In this document: positions 51,918 to 61,295 of the stretch, in pieces | How positions within the stretch are numbered: position 1 is the stretch's first letter | How the letters are laid out: each line of letters opens with the position of its first letter | Assembly (NCBI RefSeq): GCF_003337355.1 | Contig: NZ_QPJW01000001.1 | Coordinates: forward strand, 744,001-808,000 | DNA length: 64,000 nucleotides | Direction of reading: 5' to 3' | From: Fontibacillus phaseoli | Lineage (GTDB): Bacteria; Bacillota; Bacilli; Paenibacillales; Paenibacillaceae | Translations under genes and position numbers: made by a program | The notes under the pieces: model-generated | What the model saw: the letters and a program-made list of their open reading frames with translations, nothing else | What the model was told of the DNA's origin: nothing | Databases searched by the model: none

Positions 51918-53564
51918 ATGATGAATCAGGAACGGGGAGGAAGTGGACAGGAAGGTCATTCGCAGGATATACCGGAATTTATGCCGGGTACCGGCGAGTT
52001 TTCCTGGCAGGAAGATCAGGGGGGAGCGGAAGATGCGCACCGCCGCAAGGTAGAATCGGAGAGATCCGATTCCGTCAAAGAGTCGATTGAGTATTGGCAG
52101 AAAACCGACAAGATCAGCCGTAGCCTGAGTACGACAAAACGGACGCTGGAGGAAGTAGTCGGGCTTGGGCAGGGGTTTGACATCGTTTTCCGGGAGATGA
52201 CCTTCGGGGGAAAAAGAAGCGGCCTCTTTTTTATTAACGGATTTGCCAAAGATACGATTATGCAGGAAATCATCAAAAGATTGACCTATCTAACCCCGGA
52301 TGATTTGTCATCAGGTGCCCTTCGTTCATTTTTTGACCTCTACATTCCTCATATACAAGTAGAGAAAACGGAACATCTCAGTTCGGCGATAAACAATGTG
52401 CTCGTCGGTATGAGCGTCCTGTTTATCGAGGGGGAGCAGACGGCGATTATCATGGACACGAGGTCCTACCCGGTCCGCAGCCCGGAGGAACCTTCGCTGG
52501 AACGGGTGGTCCGCGGCTCCAGGGACGGATTTACCGAAACGCTTCTTACGAATGTGACCCTCGTCCGCAGACGTCTTCGCGATCCCGGCGTCAAGTTCGA
52601 AGTGATGAAGGTGGGCCGGCGTTCCCAAACCGATGTTTGTATTTCTTATATAGACGATATCGTTGATAAAGTCCTAGTTGACTCGGTAAGAGAAAAGATT
52701 AACGCGGTCGAGCTCGACGGTATTCCTCTGGCCGACAAGCAGCTTGAGGAAGCGATCGTGAAGAAAGGCTGGAATCCTTACCCGCTTGTCCGTTACTCGG
52801 AACGTCCCGATGTGGTCGCCTCTCATCTGATGGAAGGCAGGGTTGTCATTTTTGTCGATACCTCGCCCAGCGTAATGATCCTGCCTACGACGTTCTTCGA
52901 TTTATGCCAGCATGCGGAGGAAAACAGGCAGACTCCGTTCATGGGCACATATTTGCGGTGGGTGCGATTTTTCGGGATCTTCGCTTCCCTGTTTCTGCTT
53001 CCCATTTGGATGCTGATGGTCATCCATCCCGAACTGAAACCTGCCGCCCTTGATTTCATAGGACCGCAAAAAATGGCCAAGATCCCGATTATTGTCCAAT
53101 TTCTGTTAGTGGAATTCGGGGTTGATTTAATGCGGATGGCTGCGGTGCATACTCCGACCCCGTTAGCGTCCGCCATGGGCCTGATCGCGGCGATCCTCAT
53201 AGGGGATATTGCGGTTCAAACCGGGTTGTTCGTCAATGAGGTTGTGTTGTACATGGCTGTCGCCGCGATAGGCATGTTTGCGACACCCAGCTATGAGCTG
53301 GGACTTGCCAACCGGGTAGTCAGGCTGGTCATGCTCATCGTGGTCGCCATTTTCGGTGCTCCGGGCCTGGTGGGAGGAATCACGGCATTTATCATCTTCC
53401 TCAGTCTGCAGCGTTCGTATAACTCGTCTTATTTATGGCCTTTCATACCGTTTAATGCAAAGGCGATGGCAGGAATTCTGATCCGGGTACCGGTGCTGAC
53501 TTCCAAGCAAAGACCGTCGTTCAACAAGGCGAGAGACAATACCCGGATGCCAGGTAAGAAGTAG
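51918..53564 (+). CDS. spoVAF: Stage V sporulation protein AF (GerA family)
   Basis: A 548-residue protein of the GerA A-subunit family. A polar N terminus of about 75 residues precedes the soluble domain, and about four or five membrane helices lie in the C-terminal third (about 345-490). SpoVAF helps spore germination and is coded with the spoVA genes in Bacillus. The ATG at 51918 has AAGGAGGG at 51901-51908. GerA paralogs for nutrient sensing are a formal alternative, but the context favours SpoVAF. Confidence 0.9.
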   Translation: MMNQERGGSGQEGHSQDIPEFMPGTGEFSWQEDQGGAEDAHRRKVESERSDSVKESIEYWQKTDKISRSLSTTKRTLEEVVGLGQGFDIVFREMTFGGKRSGLFFINGFAKDTIMQEIIKRLTYLTPDDLSSGALRSFFDLYIPHIQVEKTEHLSSAINNVLVGMSVLFIEGEQTAIIMDTRSYPVRSPEEPSLERVVRGSRDGFTETLLTNVTLVRRRLRDPGVKFEVMKVGRRSQTDVCISYIDDIVDKVLVDSVREKINAVELDGIPLADKQLEEAIVKKGWNPYPLVRYSERPDVVASHLMEGRVVIFVDTSPSVMILPTTFFDLCQHAEENRQTPFMGTYLRWVRFFGIFASLFLLPIWMLMVIHPELKPAALDFIGPQKMAKIPIIVQFLLVEFGVDLMRMAAVHTPTPLASAMGLIAAILIGDIAVQTGLFVNEVVLYMAVAAIGMFATPSYELGLANRVVRLVMLIVVAIFGAPGLVGGITAFIIFLSLQRSYNSSYLWPFIPFNAKAMAGILIRVPVLTSKQRPSFNKARDNTRMPGKK

Positions 53565-53614
53565 ATTTTAAGCATGTCCTGTAAAAAACACAAATGATAT
53601 TCAAAAAAATCCAT

Positions 53615-53643
53615 TTTTCAGTTCACTCGTTGTTTGCTATACT
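53615..53643 (+). promoter_or_regulatory. Promoter candidate for lysA
   Basis: TTTTCA (53615-53620), a 17-base spacer and TGCTATACT (extended -10, TATACT at 53638-53643) lie 31 bases before lysA. No lysine riboswitch was recognised in the short leader. Confidence 0.55.
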
Positions 53644-53674
53644 GGTGGAAAATTGAAAGTGGAGGACTGCATAG

Positions 53675-55006
53675 ATGTATTTACACGGTACCAGCAAAAT
53701 CAATCCTAAAGGCCATCTTGAAATTGGCGGATGCGATACAGTTGAATTGAAAGAAACATACGGCACTCCGCTGTATATTATGGATGAAGCGCTTATCCGG
53801 CAAAGATGCCGTGAATACATGGAAGCGTTCCGGGCGTCGGGATTGCAATTTCAGGTCGCTTACGCAAGCAAGGCGTTCTGCGTGATGGCGATGTGCCGGC
53901 TGGCCGAGGAAGAAGGACTGTCCCTTGATGTCGTGTCCGAAGGGGAATTGTTTACAGCCCTTGAAGCAGGGTTCCCTGCGCATCGAATCCATTTTCACGG
54001 GAATAACAAGACACCTGAAGAACTTGAAATGGCGATCCAGGCCAATATCGGCTGCTTCGTCGTTGACAATTTCGTTGAAATGCATATGCTGCAAGCACTT
54101 GCCGCGGAAAAAGGCCTTAAGGTTAATATTTTGCTCCGCGTAACCCCTGGCGTTGAAGCTCATACGCATGAGTATATTTCAACGGGGCAAACGGATTCGA
54201 AGTTCGGCTTCGACATCGGCAACGGTTCTGCTTTTGACGCCGTGGAGCTTGCTTCCCGCAGCCAGAATCTTCGCTTGCTCGGCCTGCATTCCCATATCGG
54301 CTCGCAAATTTTCGAAGTGGAAGGCTTCCAATTGGCCGTGGAGCGGGTCGCACAATTTGCGCTTCATGTGAAAGATAAGCTAAATGTCATCTTCAAAGTC
54401 ATCAATTTGGGCGGCGGCTTCGGAATTCGTTATACGGCGGAAGATACGCCGTTGAAAGTATCCGATTATGTTAAGGCGATTACGGATGCGGTAAAATCCT
54501 CCTTCGCCGGCGCATATCCGCAACTTCCGGAAATTTGGGTGGAGCCGGGCCGCAGCATCGTTGGTGATGCCGGTACTACGCTCTATACAGTAGGCACGAG
54601 CAAAGATATTCCCGGCGTGCGTAAATATGTCTCCGTGGATGGCGGGATGACGGATAATCCTCGTCCGGCATTGTACGAATCCAAGTATGAAGCTATGCTC
54701 GCCAACCGTGGTCGTGACACTGCGGAAGAAACGGTGTCCATCGCGGGGAAATGCTGCGAAAGCGGCGATATGCTGATCTGGGATTTGGAGCTGCCGCAAG
54801 TCAAATCCGGCGATTTGCTCGCCGTTGCCTGCACGGGGGCTTACAACTATGCCATGGCCAGCAACTACAACAGGATCCGCCGGCCGGCGGTCGTGTTCGT
54901 CCAAAACGGACAGAGCGACCTGGTCGTCAAACGGGAGTCGCTGCAAGATATTACGGCATGCGACGTCATTCCGGAACGGATTGCTAAGCAGCCGTCGTTT
55001 AAGTAA
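53675..55006 (+). CDS. lysA: Diaminopimelate decarboxylase
   Basis: A 443-residue PLP enzyme for the last step of lysine synthesis. The PLP Lys66 is in VAYASKAF, followed by the Gly-rich phosphate loop GLHSHIGSQIF and the catalytic Cys/Arg region (CCESGDML). The ATG has TGGAGGACTG upstream. A strong terminator follows. Its position after spoVA genes is as in Bacillus. Confidence 0.97.
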   Translation: MYLHGTSKINPKGHLEIGGCDTVELKETYGTPLYIMDEALIRQRCREYMEAFRASGLQFQVAYASKAFCVMAMCRLAEEEGLSLDVVSEGELFTALEAGFPAHRIHFHGNNKTPEELEMAIQANIGCFVVDNFVEMHMLQALAAEKGLKVNILLRVTPGVEAHTHEYISTGQTDSKFGFDIGNGSAFDAVELASRSQNLRLLGLHSHIGSQIFEVEGFQLAVERVAQFALHVKDKLNVIFKVINLGGGFGIRYTAEDTPLKVSDYVKAITDAVKSSFAGAYPQLPEIWVEPGRSIVGDAGTTLYTVGTSKDIPGVRKYVSVDGGMTDNPRPALYESKYEAMLANRGRDTAEETVSIAGKCCESGDMLIWDLELPQVKSGDLLAVACTGAYNYAMASNYNRIRRPAVVFVQNGQSDLVVKRESLQDITACDVIPERIAKQPSFK

Positions 55007-55031
55007 TTGCCGTTTAGCGGGACAAATTTAT

Positions 55032-55080
55032 AGCATCTTCCGGTCCGGGCGTTAGCCTGTGTTCGGAAGATGCTGTTTTT
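55032..55080 (+). terminator. Terminator after lysA
   Basis: AGCATCTTCCG (55032-55042) pairs perfectly with CGGAAGATGCT (55064-55074), followed by GTTTTT. Confidence 0.9.
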
Positions 55081-55092
55081 ATGCCGTTAATT

Positions 55093-55121
55093 TTGCTACC
55101 GGAGGCATTTCATAGTAAACT
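55093..55121 (+). promoter_or_regulatory. Promoter candidate for ppiB
   Basis: TTGCTA (55093-55098), a 17-base spacer and TAAACT (55116-55121) lie about 50 bases before ppiB. Confidence 0.6.
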
Positions 55122-55174
55122 GGAATAGGTTTGTCTTAAGTTTGATCGTATATTGAAGAAGGAAGTGACCACAT

Positions 55175-55612
55175 ATGAAAAAAGGGAAAATCGTTTTGGA
55201 AAAAGGCGGAGAAGTGGAAATCGAGTTTCTGCCTGAGGAAGCGCCTGGAACAGTAGCAAATTTTGAGAAACTGGCAAATTCCGGTTACTATAACGGCCTG
55301 ACATTTCACCGCGTCATTCCGGGTTTTGTAGCTCAAGGCGGCTGTCCGATCGGAAATGGAACGGGTGGACCCGGCTACACGATCAAATGCGAAACCGAAA
55401 CGAACACATCGAAACATGAGCGCGGCGTATTGTCCATGGCTCATGCCGGCAAAGACACCGGTGGCAGCCAGTTCTTCATCGTGTATGAAGCTCAGCCGCA
55501 CTTGAACGGGGTTCACACGGTATTCGGCAAAGTGACTTCCGGCATGGATCTTGTAGATCAGGTTCGCCCTGGCGACAAAATGAAAGAAGTCAGCGTTTGG
55601 GACGAAGCTTAA
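55175..55612 (+). CDS. ppiB: Peptidyl-prolyl cis-trans isomerase B (cyclophilin)
   Basis: A 145-residue cytoplasmic cyclophilin. Active-site motifs [13 protein letters not shown] (about residues 44-56, Arg at the active centre), GSQFFIV and HTVFGKV are visible. It speeds proline isomerisation in folding proteins. The ATG follows AAGGAAGTGACC. It is flanked by its own promoter and a terminator. Confidence 0.96.
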   Translation: MKKGKIVLEKGGEVEIEFLPEEAPGTVANFEKLANSGYYNGLTFHRVIPGFVAQGGCPIGNGTGGPGYTIKCETETNTSKHERGVLSMAHAGKDTGGSQFFIVYEAQPHLNGVHTVFGKVTSGMDLVDQVRPGDKMKEVSVWDEA

Positions 55613-55637
55613 TTGACAGCTTCGGATGAAATTAGGA

Positions 55638-55669
55638 AAATAACTGGATTATATTCAGTTATTTTTTTA
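55638..55669 (+). terminator. Terminator after ppiB
   Basis: AAATAACTG (55638-55646) pairs with CAGTTATTT (55656-55664), followed by T residues. Confidence 0.85.
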
Positions 55670-55705
55670 TTTTCAGCACTTTGTGAAGAATTAAATGAAA
55701 ACTTC

Positions 55706-55840
55706 CAGCTAATTTCGGCACTATCTTCTGACATCGGCGAAAAGGTTGAAATTACCTGTAGATTCTACAGGTAAACTGCAAAAAGAAGCTTGCAGTGCCA
55801 AATTAGCTGTAGGAATTGCAGCTATTGGAATTGCAGCTAA
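55706..55840. repeat. Structured intergenic repeat-like element
   Basis: About 135 bases of nested inverted repeats. CAGCTAATTTCGGCAC (55706-55721) faces GTGCCAAATTAGCTG (55795-55809). Inside are TTACCTGTA (55752-55760)/TACAGGTAA (55766-55774) and CTGCAA (55776-55781)/TTGCAG (55790-55795). A 13-base unit GGAATTGCAGCTA is then repeated directly (55812-55824 and 55827-55839). The structure looks like a small mobile or dispersed repeat (MITE/REP type); copies elsewhere were not checked. Confidence 0.6.
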
Positions 55841-55875
55841 TTGCATGTGGTCGCTTAACCCTGCGGCAGAAATAA

Positions 55876-55921
55876 ACAAAAAAGTCGAGTAGAGAAGGAA
55901 CTTCCGTTCTCTCTGCTCGAC
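55876..55921 (-). terminator. Terminator after tlp (minus strand)
   Basis: GTCGAGTAGAGA (from 55884) pairs with TCTCTGCTCGAC (to 55921) apart from one G-T pair; on the minus strand it is followed by a run of T (complement of AAAAAA). Confidence 0.85.
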
Positions 55922-55943
55922 CTTCTTCCATTCAAAAAGACAT

Positions 55944-56168
55944 CTACGGCTGTTGCTCTGACGCCTCGTCCTTGACTTCTTCGCGGAAGCCGCGGATGCT
56001 GTTCAAACGTCTGGCGTTCTTCTCTTCAACCTGGTGCTTCTCTTCTCCCGAAATTTCATCGGCATGCTCGCTCAAATAATCTTGGCCTTCCCGGAAATTG
56101 CGGATCGTATTTTGAATGCTTTGCTGCAATTTTTCAACGTTATCGGAGCGGTCGTCTGGTTTTGCCAC
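55944..56168 (-). CDS. tlp: Small acid-soluble spore protein Tlp
   Basis: A 74-residue, highly charged helical protein beginning AKPDDRSDNVEKLQ, the hallmark of the Tlp family of SASP-like proteins made in the forespore. The GTG start (complement of 56166-56168) follows GGGAGGAAT. B. subtilis Tlp is near 83 residues. It is transcribed against the flanking genes and is likely sigma-G controlled (see the promoter feature). Confidence 0.88.
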   Translation of the reverse strand: MAKPDDRSDNVEKLQQSIQNTIRNFREGQDYLSEHADEISGEEKHQVEEKNARRLNSIRGFREEVKDEASEQQP

Positions 56169-56223
56169 GAATAAATTCCTCCCGGTTGATGATTTTGTGG
56201 ATCAATTTGAACGGTTTCGAGGT

Positions 56224-56253
56224 TATTTTCGCTCAGGATCCCCTTTTTTATTC
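56224..56253 (-). promoter_or_regulatory. Weak sigma-G type promoter for tlp
   Basis: Minus strand GAATA (complement of 56249-56253), an 18-base spacer and GAAAATA (complement of 56224-56230) partly match GHATR and CATNHTA. Evidence is modest. Confidence 0.4.
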
Positions 56254-56337
56254 TGTGACTGGCGGGATGGTAATGTCCTTGATTTTTAGGGGGGTTAATG
56301 ATAACATTCGTTTTGCAAGGTCTTATTAATTGAATAG

Positions 56338-56540
56338 CATTCCTTCGGGGTTAGGTGAAATTCCTTACCGACGGTGATGGCGAGTTTCGGTTTATGGAAT
56401 TGCATTTTGGCTAATGCCAAAATGCATTGAACCGGGGCAAGCATGAGTCCGTGACCCATATACGCTATTAGTGTCGTATATGGCTGAGCCGGTGTGATTC
56501 CGGGACCGACAGTATAGTCTGGATGGGAGAAGGAGACGCA
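56338..56540 (+). promoter_or_regulatory. FMN riboswitch (RFN element)
   Basis: Conserved RFN blocks are present in order: CCTTCGGGG at the P1 base, AGGTGAAATTCCTTACCGACGG, then two long variable stems (including the perfect arms GCATTTTGGC/GCCAAAATGC and CATATACG/CGTATATG), AGTCCGTGACC, the GTGTGATTCCGGGACCGACAG block, and AGTCTGGATGGGAGAAGGA closing P1 (TCCTTC with GAAGGA). FMN binding stops expression of the rib operon downstream. Confidence 0.93.
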
Positions 56541-56753
56541 GAACACAGGGTGGAAGAATTCAGCAGATTCTTCAACAAGTGTTCAACATGAGTAAGCAAT
56601 CCGATTAAGTGTTTCTTTTCACAACATAATCATGATAGGTGAAATGGATGCTTTTTTGGGGATAGCAGACGGCGTGATTTGTCATAGTCTTGTTTTGACA
56701 CATTCTTTTTTCGTATGCTTGCTTATCTTATTGTCTTAAATCTACTCTCATAT

Positions 56754-56785
56754 ACCCTGCCGGAATGCTCCGGCAGGGTTTTTGT
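56754..56785 (+). terminator. Riboswitch-linked terminator before ribD
   Basis: CCCTGCCGGA (56755-56764) pairs perfectly with TCCGGCAGGG (56769-56778), followed by TTTTTG, 30 bases before ribD. It is the likely output of the FMN riboswitch, though the 215-base gap between aptamer and hairpin is long. Bases 56541-56753 hold no gene. Confidence 0.8.
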
Positions 56786-56812
56786 GTTATTCCACGGCAG
56801 AGGGGGAGAGAT

Positions 56813-57952
56813 TTGCATAATATCGATGATGAATACTATATGGATCTTGCGCTTCAGATGGCGGAACGCGCTCAAGGACAAACCGGCATCAATCCGGTGG
56901 TTGGAGCGGTAGTGGTTAAGGATGGTGCTATCGTTGGTTTGGGAAGCCACTTGAAACGCGGAACACCGCATGCCGAGGTTCATGCACTTAATATGGCCGG
57001 AGCGCAAGCGGAAGGAAGTACCGTTTACGTCACCTTGGAACCCTGCAGCCATTATGGAATGACGCCGCCTTGCTCCGAACGGTTGATCCGAGAAAAGGTA
57101 AGCAGGGTTGTCATCGCCTGCGATGATCCGAATCCGCTGGTTGCAGGCCGGGGGATTCGCATGTTGCGGGAAAAAGGCATCGAAGTGGTTACCGGCATTC
57201 TCCGGGACCGGGCGATTCGCCTGAACAAGATGTTCATCAAGTATATTACGACCGGGTTGCCTTACGTCACCATCAAAACGGCAAGCACGCTGGATGGAAA
57301 GATCGCTTCGAGAACCGGGGACAGCAAGTGGATTTCGAATGCTGCCGCGCGCGACATCGTACATACGATGCGTCACCGGCACCAGGGGATTATGGTCGGA
57401 GTCGGCACGATTCTGGCGGATGATCCGCAATTGACGACCCGGCTTTCGGTCCCGGGATTGTCACCGGTGCGTATCATTGCCGATTCGACGCTGCGGATTC
57501 CCCTGAACAGCAAAGTGCTTAACGATGGTTTGGCCCCGACACTGTTACTGTCTACGTCTGAGGCGGACCGTGACAAAGCGGACGCTTTAAGAGAACGCGG
57601 AATCGAAGTGCTGATTTGTGGCGATGGTCCAAGTGTAGACTTGAAGCTGGCCATGACTCAACTGGGGGAGCGCGAAATTTCTTCCATTTTGGTGGAGGGC
57701 GGCGGAAGATTAAACGGCTCGCTGCTTGAGCGGCAATTGGCCGATGAGGTCGTGATGTTCCTCGCGCCGAAGCTGATTGGCGGCCTTCATGCGCCGGGCA
57801 GCTTTAGGTTTGAAGGTTATGAGCGGATGGCGGACGCTGTGACTCTATCCGGTCTCGAAGTGGAGCAAATTGGTGACAATGTATGTATTAAAGGCACTCC
57901 GGTTTGGCCGGACAACGGCGCCGGAATTCAAGATACAAATAGCGCCGAGTAA
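56813..57952 (+). CDS. ribD: Bifunctional riboflavin deaminase/reductase RibD
   Basis: A 379-residue enzyme for the second and third steps of riboflavin synthesis. The N-terminal deaminase has zinc ligands in PHAEVHAL and EPCSHYGMTPPC (about residues 46-83). The C-terminal reductase begins near residue 150 (TLDGKIASRTGDSKWISN). The TTG at 56813 has AGGGGGAGAG; the frame further upstream lies inside the terminator hairpin. First gene of the FMN-controlled operon. Confidence 0.95.
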   Translation: MHNIDDEYYMDLALQMAERAQGQTGINPVVGAVVVKDGAIVGLGSHLKRGTPHAEVHALNMAGAQAEGSTVYVTLEPCSHYGMTPPCSERLIREKVSRVVIACDDPNPLVAGRGIRMLREKGIEVVTGILRDRAIRLNKMFIKYITTGLPYVTIKTASTLDGKIASRTGDSKWISNAAARDIVHTMRHRHQGIMVGVGTILADDPQLTTRLSVPGLSPVRIIADSTLRIPLNSKVLNDGLAPTLLLSTSEADRDKADALRERGIEVLICGDGPSVDLKLAMTQLGEREISSILVEGGGRLNGSLLERQLADEVVMFLAPKLIGGLHAPGSFRFEGYERMADAVTLSGLEVEQIGDNVCIKGTPVWPDNGAGIQDTNSAE

Positions 57953-57965
57953 AGGAGGGAAGCTT

Positions 57966-58643
57966 ATGTTCACAGGGCTTGTGGAGGAAATCGGCACGAT
58001 GAAGTCGGTCGGTCGCCAAGGAGAGGCGATGTTGCTCGGCATTTCGGCCCGGGTTGTTACGGACGGGATAAAGCTAGGGGACAGTATCGCCGTCAACGGG
58101 GTTTGTCTTACGGTGATTTCCTTCGATAAATCCTCTTTTACCGTGGATGTCATGCCGCAAACCTACCGCCATACGAACCTGCTGAACCTAAAACAGGGCA
58201 GCAGGGTTAATTTGGAGCGGGCCATGGCTGCCGGTGGACGGTTTGGCGGTCATATCGTGCAAGGCCATGTAGACGGGATCGGTACGATTCTGCATACGAG
58301 TCATGATCAGAACGCGGTCGTTTATGAGATCGAACCGGCGAAGCCATCGATGCTTAAATATATTATCCCCCAGGGGTCGATCACTTTGGACGGCATTAGC
58401 TTAACGGTCGTTAAGGTTGTGGAAGGACGATTTTCCGTCTCCATCATCCCCCATACGCTCGCGGAAACCGTTCTGGCCTTTAAACGACCGGGGGATACGG
58501 TGAATATCGAATGCGATGTGCTTGGCAAGTATGTGGAGCATTTGTTGAATTACGGATCCGCTCGGAACGGCATGCAGAGTGATCGGGTCGGGAACGAAAG
58601 CAGCCTGGACCTAGAATTTCTTTCGAAGCACGGCTTTGCTTAA
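57966..58643 (+). CDS. ribE: Riboflavin synthase alpha chain
   Basis: A 225-residue trimeric enzyme with two lumazine-binding repeats; the second begins around residue 98 at [12 protein letters not shown]. The N terminus [10 protein letters not shown] is diagnostic. It makes riboflavin from two molecules of lumazine. The ATG at 57966 has AAAGGAGGG. It is 13 bases after ribD and its last codons precede ribBA closely. Confidence 0.96.
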   Translation: MFTGLVEEIGTMKSVGRQGEAMLLGISARVVTDGIKLGDSIAVNGVCLTVISFDKSSFTVDVMPQTYRHTNLLNLKQGSRVNLERAMAAGGRFGGHIVQGHVDGIGTILHTSHDQNAVVYEIEPAKPSMLKYIIPQGSITLDGISLTVVKVVEGRFSVSIIPHTLAETVLAFKRPGDTVNIECDVLGKYVEHLLNYGSARNGMQSDRVGNESSLDLEFLSKHGFA

Positions 58644-58668
58644 TGTTAATGATTTGGAGGGGATTATC

Positions 58669-59907
58669 ATGAACGACATCCAGTTGGACCGCGTTGAAGA
58701 AGCGATTTATGAATTAATGCGCGGTAAAGTGATCATTGTTGTCGATGACGAGGATCGGGAGAACGAAGGGGATTTCATCGCCTTGGCAGAGAAAGCCACA
58801 CCGGAGGTCATCAATTTTATGATTACCCAGGGACGCGGCTTGGTCTGCCTGCCGATTACGCAGGAACGGGCCGAGGAACTGGAGTTGCAGCCGATGGTTG
58901 CACAGAATACCGATTTTCATGGGACGGCATTTACCGTTTCCATCGATCATAAGGACACCACGACGGGTATTTCCGCCTATGAACGGTCTTTGACCGTCCG
59001 GGGGATCATGGATCCGGAGGCAAAGCCGACTCATTTCCGCCGGCCGGGCCACATGTTTCCGCTGATCGCCAAAAAAGGCGGAGTGTTGCGGCGGGCGGGC
59101 CATACGGAAGCCGCGGTGGATCTTGCCCGGATGTGCGGGGCCTATCCGGCCGGCGTCATCTGCGAGGTCATTAAAGAAGACGGAACGATGGCTAGACTGC
59201 CCGATTTGGTGGAGATCGCCAAGAGGTTTGATTTGAAGCTGATCAGCATTAAAGACCTGATTCATTACCGTAATGAAAAAGAAAAGCTGGTCAACCGGGA
59301 AGTCGAGGTCCGCATGCCGACAGATTACGGCGAATTCCGGACCGTAGCTTACACCAATGACGTCGATGCCAAAGAGCATGTTGCCCTTGTCAAAGGCGAG
59401 ATCGGCGGAGACGAGCCGGTGCTGGTGCGCGTTCATTCGGAATGTCTCACCGGAGACGTATTCCATTCGCACCGTTGCGACTGCGGTCCTCAGTTTGAAG
59501 CGGCTTTGCGGCAGATCGAACAGGAAGGCCGCGGGGTTCTCCTATATATGCGTCAGGAAGGCCGCGGTATAGGCCTGGTCAACAAGCTGAAGGCCTATAA
59601 ACTCCAGGAGCAGGGGCTGGACACCGTGGACGCCAACCTGAAACTCGGCTTTCCGGCCGACCTGCGCGACTACGGCATCGGGGCGCAAATTTTGAAAGAC
59701 CTGGGCGTTCGGAAAATCCGGCTGCTAACCAACAATCCGCGCAAAATTAAAGGCCTGGAAGGCTATGGCCTGGAAGTTGTGGAGCGTGTTCCGCTTCAAA
59801 TGAAGGAGAATGTGGACAATAGTAATTATTTGCATACGAAGCAGGCAAAATTGGGTCATTTGTTAAAGTTCGACGACATGGAACAAAACGAGTCTTCCGA
59901 AGTTTGA
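58669..59907 (+). CDS. ribBA: 3,4-DHBP synthase / GTP cyclohydrolase II RibBA
   Basis: A 412-residue fusion. The N-terminal DHBP synthase has [12 protein letters not shown] and the C-terminal GTP cyclohydrolase II has its zinc Cys residues in [17 protein letters not shown] and [12 protein letters not shown]. It supplies both precursors of the pathway. The ATG at 58669 has GGAGGGG; the frame is open upstream inside ribE. The end overlaps ribH's leader. Confidence 0.96.
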   Translation: MNDIQLDRVEEAIYELMRGKVIIVVDDEDRENEGDFIALAEKATPEVINFMITQGRGLVCLPITQERAEELELQPMVAQNTDFHGTAFTVSIDHKDTTTGISAYERSLTVRGIMDPEAKPTHFRRPGHMFPLIAKKGGVLRRAGHTEAAVDLARMCGAYPAGVICEVIKEDGTMARLPDLVEIAKRFDLKLISIKDLIHYRNEKEKLVNREVEVRMPTDYGEFRTVAYTNDVDAKEHVALVKGEIGGDEPVLVRVHSECLTGDVFHSHRCDCGPQFEAALRQIEQEGRGVLLYMRQEGRGIGLVNKLKAYKLQEQGLDTVDANLKLGFPADLRDYGIGAQILKDLGVRKIRLLTNNPRKIKGLEGYGLEVVERVPLQMKENVDNSNYLHTKQAKLGHLLKFDDMEQNESSEV

Positions 59908-59945
59908 AAAAACCAAATTTCTATTCCCGAAAGGACGGAATTCAT

Positions 59946-60413
59946 ATGATGAATGTATTTGAAGGTAATTTAGTATCGAGCGGGTTAAAGTATGCGATCG
60001 TCGTAGGTCGGTTCAATGAATTTATTACGAGCAAGCTGCTTGGCGGTGCTCTGGACGCGCTGAAGCGTCACGGGGTCCAGGATGAAGAGGTCAGCGTGGC
60101 TTGGGTGCCAGGCGCATTCGAAATTCCTTTCGCAGCCCAAAAGCTGGCGGAGAGCGGAAAATATGACGCGGTTATTACGCTCGGGACCGTCATTCGCGGC
60201 TCCACATCGCATTATGATTATGTCTGCAACGAAGTTGCTAAGGGAGTTGCCGCCATCGGCCTGAAAACCGGGGTTCCGACGATCTTCGGCGTAGTGACGA
60301 CCGAAAATATTGAACAGGCGATCGAACGTGCCGGAACCAAAGCCGGGAACAAAGGCTGGGACGCCGCCATGGCGGCGATTGAAATGGCGAACTTGACGAA
60401 TCAGTTAAAATAG
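59946..60413 (+). CDS. ribH: 6,7-dimethyl-8-ribityllumazine synthase
   Basis: A 155-residue subunit of the 60-mer or decameric enzyme. [23 protein letters not shown], the phosphate loop [15 protein letters not shown] and the catalytic His in it are visible. The ATG at 59946 (or 59949) has AAAGGACGG; codons upstream in frame lack support. Last gene of the operon, with a terminator just after. Confidence 0.95.
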   Translation: MMNVFEGNLVSSGLKYAIVVGRFNEFITSKLLGGALDALKRHGVQDEEVSVAWVPGAFEIPFAAQKLAESGKYDAVITLGTVIRGSTSHYDYVCNEVAKGVAAIGLKTGVPTIFGVVTTENIEQAIERAGTKAGNKGWDAAMAAIEMANLTNQLK

Positions 60414-60425
60414 TGCTTATTTAAT

Positions 60426-60460
60426 GTAGTACCCTTCTTTTTCGGGTACTGCATTTTTCT
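60426..60460 (+). terminator. Terminator after ribH
   Basis: GTAGTACCC (60426-60434) pairs with GGGTACTGC (60444-60452) with one G-T pair, followed by T residues. Confidence 0.85.
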
Positions 60461-60497
60461 TTTTTTGCTATGTTTTGCAATGGGTGGAGGATGTTCA

Positions 60498-61295
60498 TTG
60501 ACGACCGTATTATACAAGCTGGAAACGTTCGAAGGACCGCTGGATCTTCTTCTGCATTTGATCGATAAGGCGGAGATCGACATTCACCAAATATCGATCA
60601 GTGAAATTACGGACCAGTACCTTGAATATTTGCACAATATGCAAGAGCTTGAACTGGAAGTGACCAGCGAGTTTCTCGTCATGGCGGCTACCTTGCTGTC
60701 GATGAAGAGCAAGCAACTGTTGCCCAAACCGCCAGTGATCGAGTTCGACGATGATTTCGATTATTTGATGGAGGAAGATGTAGATCCGAGAGATGAGTTG
60801 ATCCGTCAACTGATCGAATATCGCAAATATAAAGGGATTGCCGAGCATCTTCATGAGCGCGAATGGGAGCGCAGCCTGATTTTTTCCAAGGAGCCTGAGG
60901 ATTTAACGCCTTATTTGCCCGTGATAGAAGAAAATCCGGTCAAAGGATTGCATGCCGCGGACTTGATCGCGGTATTTCAGAAGGCGATCCGGAAAGCGGT
61001 CAAGCGAAACGCGGTGGCCCGCATTCATCGGGATGAAATTTCGGTCAAGGACCGGATCAGGGAAGTTGTCTCCGCGTTAGAACGCGTCGGCAAGGGAGGC
61101 AGACTGCTATTTTCCAAACTGCTGCATCAGGAAATGTACCGGCATGAAATTGTTGTCACGTTCCTCGCGGTGCTGGAATTGATGAAAATGAAACAAATCG
61201 TATGTTATCAGAACAAGTTGTTCGATGATATCGTCATGGAGTGGAGAGGGGAAGGAAAGGCAGATGAAATATCAGGAATTGAAATCGATTATTGA
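60498..61295 (+). CDS. scpA: Segregation and condensation protein ScpA
   Basis: A 265-residue kleisin that links the SMC heads in the bacterial condensin. The N terminus with TFEGPLDLLLHLIDKAEIDI is diagnostic, followed by a helical middle and the C-terminal winged-helix. The TTG start at 60498 follows GGTGGAGG. It overlaps scpB by 32 bases. Confidence 0.94.
   Translation: MTTVLYKLETFEGPLDLLLHLIDKAEIDIHQISISEITDQYLEYLHNMQELELEVTSEFLVMAATLLSMKSKQLLPKPPVIEFDDDFDYLMEEDVDPRDELIRQLIEYRKYKGIAEHLHEREWERSLIFSKEPEDLTPYLPVIEENPVKGLHAADLIAVFQKAIRKAVKRNAVARIHRDEISVKDRIREVVSALERVGKGGRLLFSKLLHQEMYRHEIVVTFLAVLELMKMKQIVCYQNKLFDDIVMEWRGEGKADEISGIEIDY

Noticed and set aside
56295-56546. Open frame of 83 codons on the minus strand
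   Set aside because: It lies exactly over the FMN riboswitch on the + strand; its apparent coding pattern is a by-product of the conserved RNA.
58714-59472. 252-codon frame on the minus strand within ribBA
   Set aside because: Shadow of ribBA, which has all catalytic motifs; no ribosome site and no known pattern on the minus strand.
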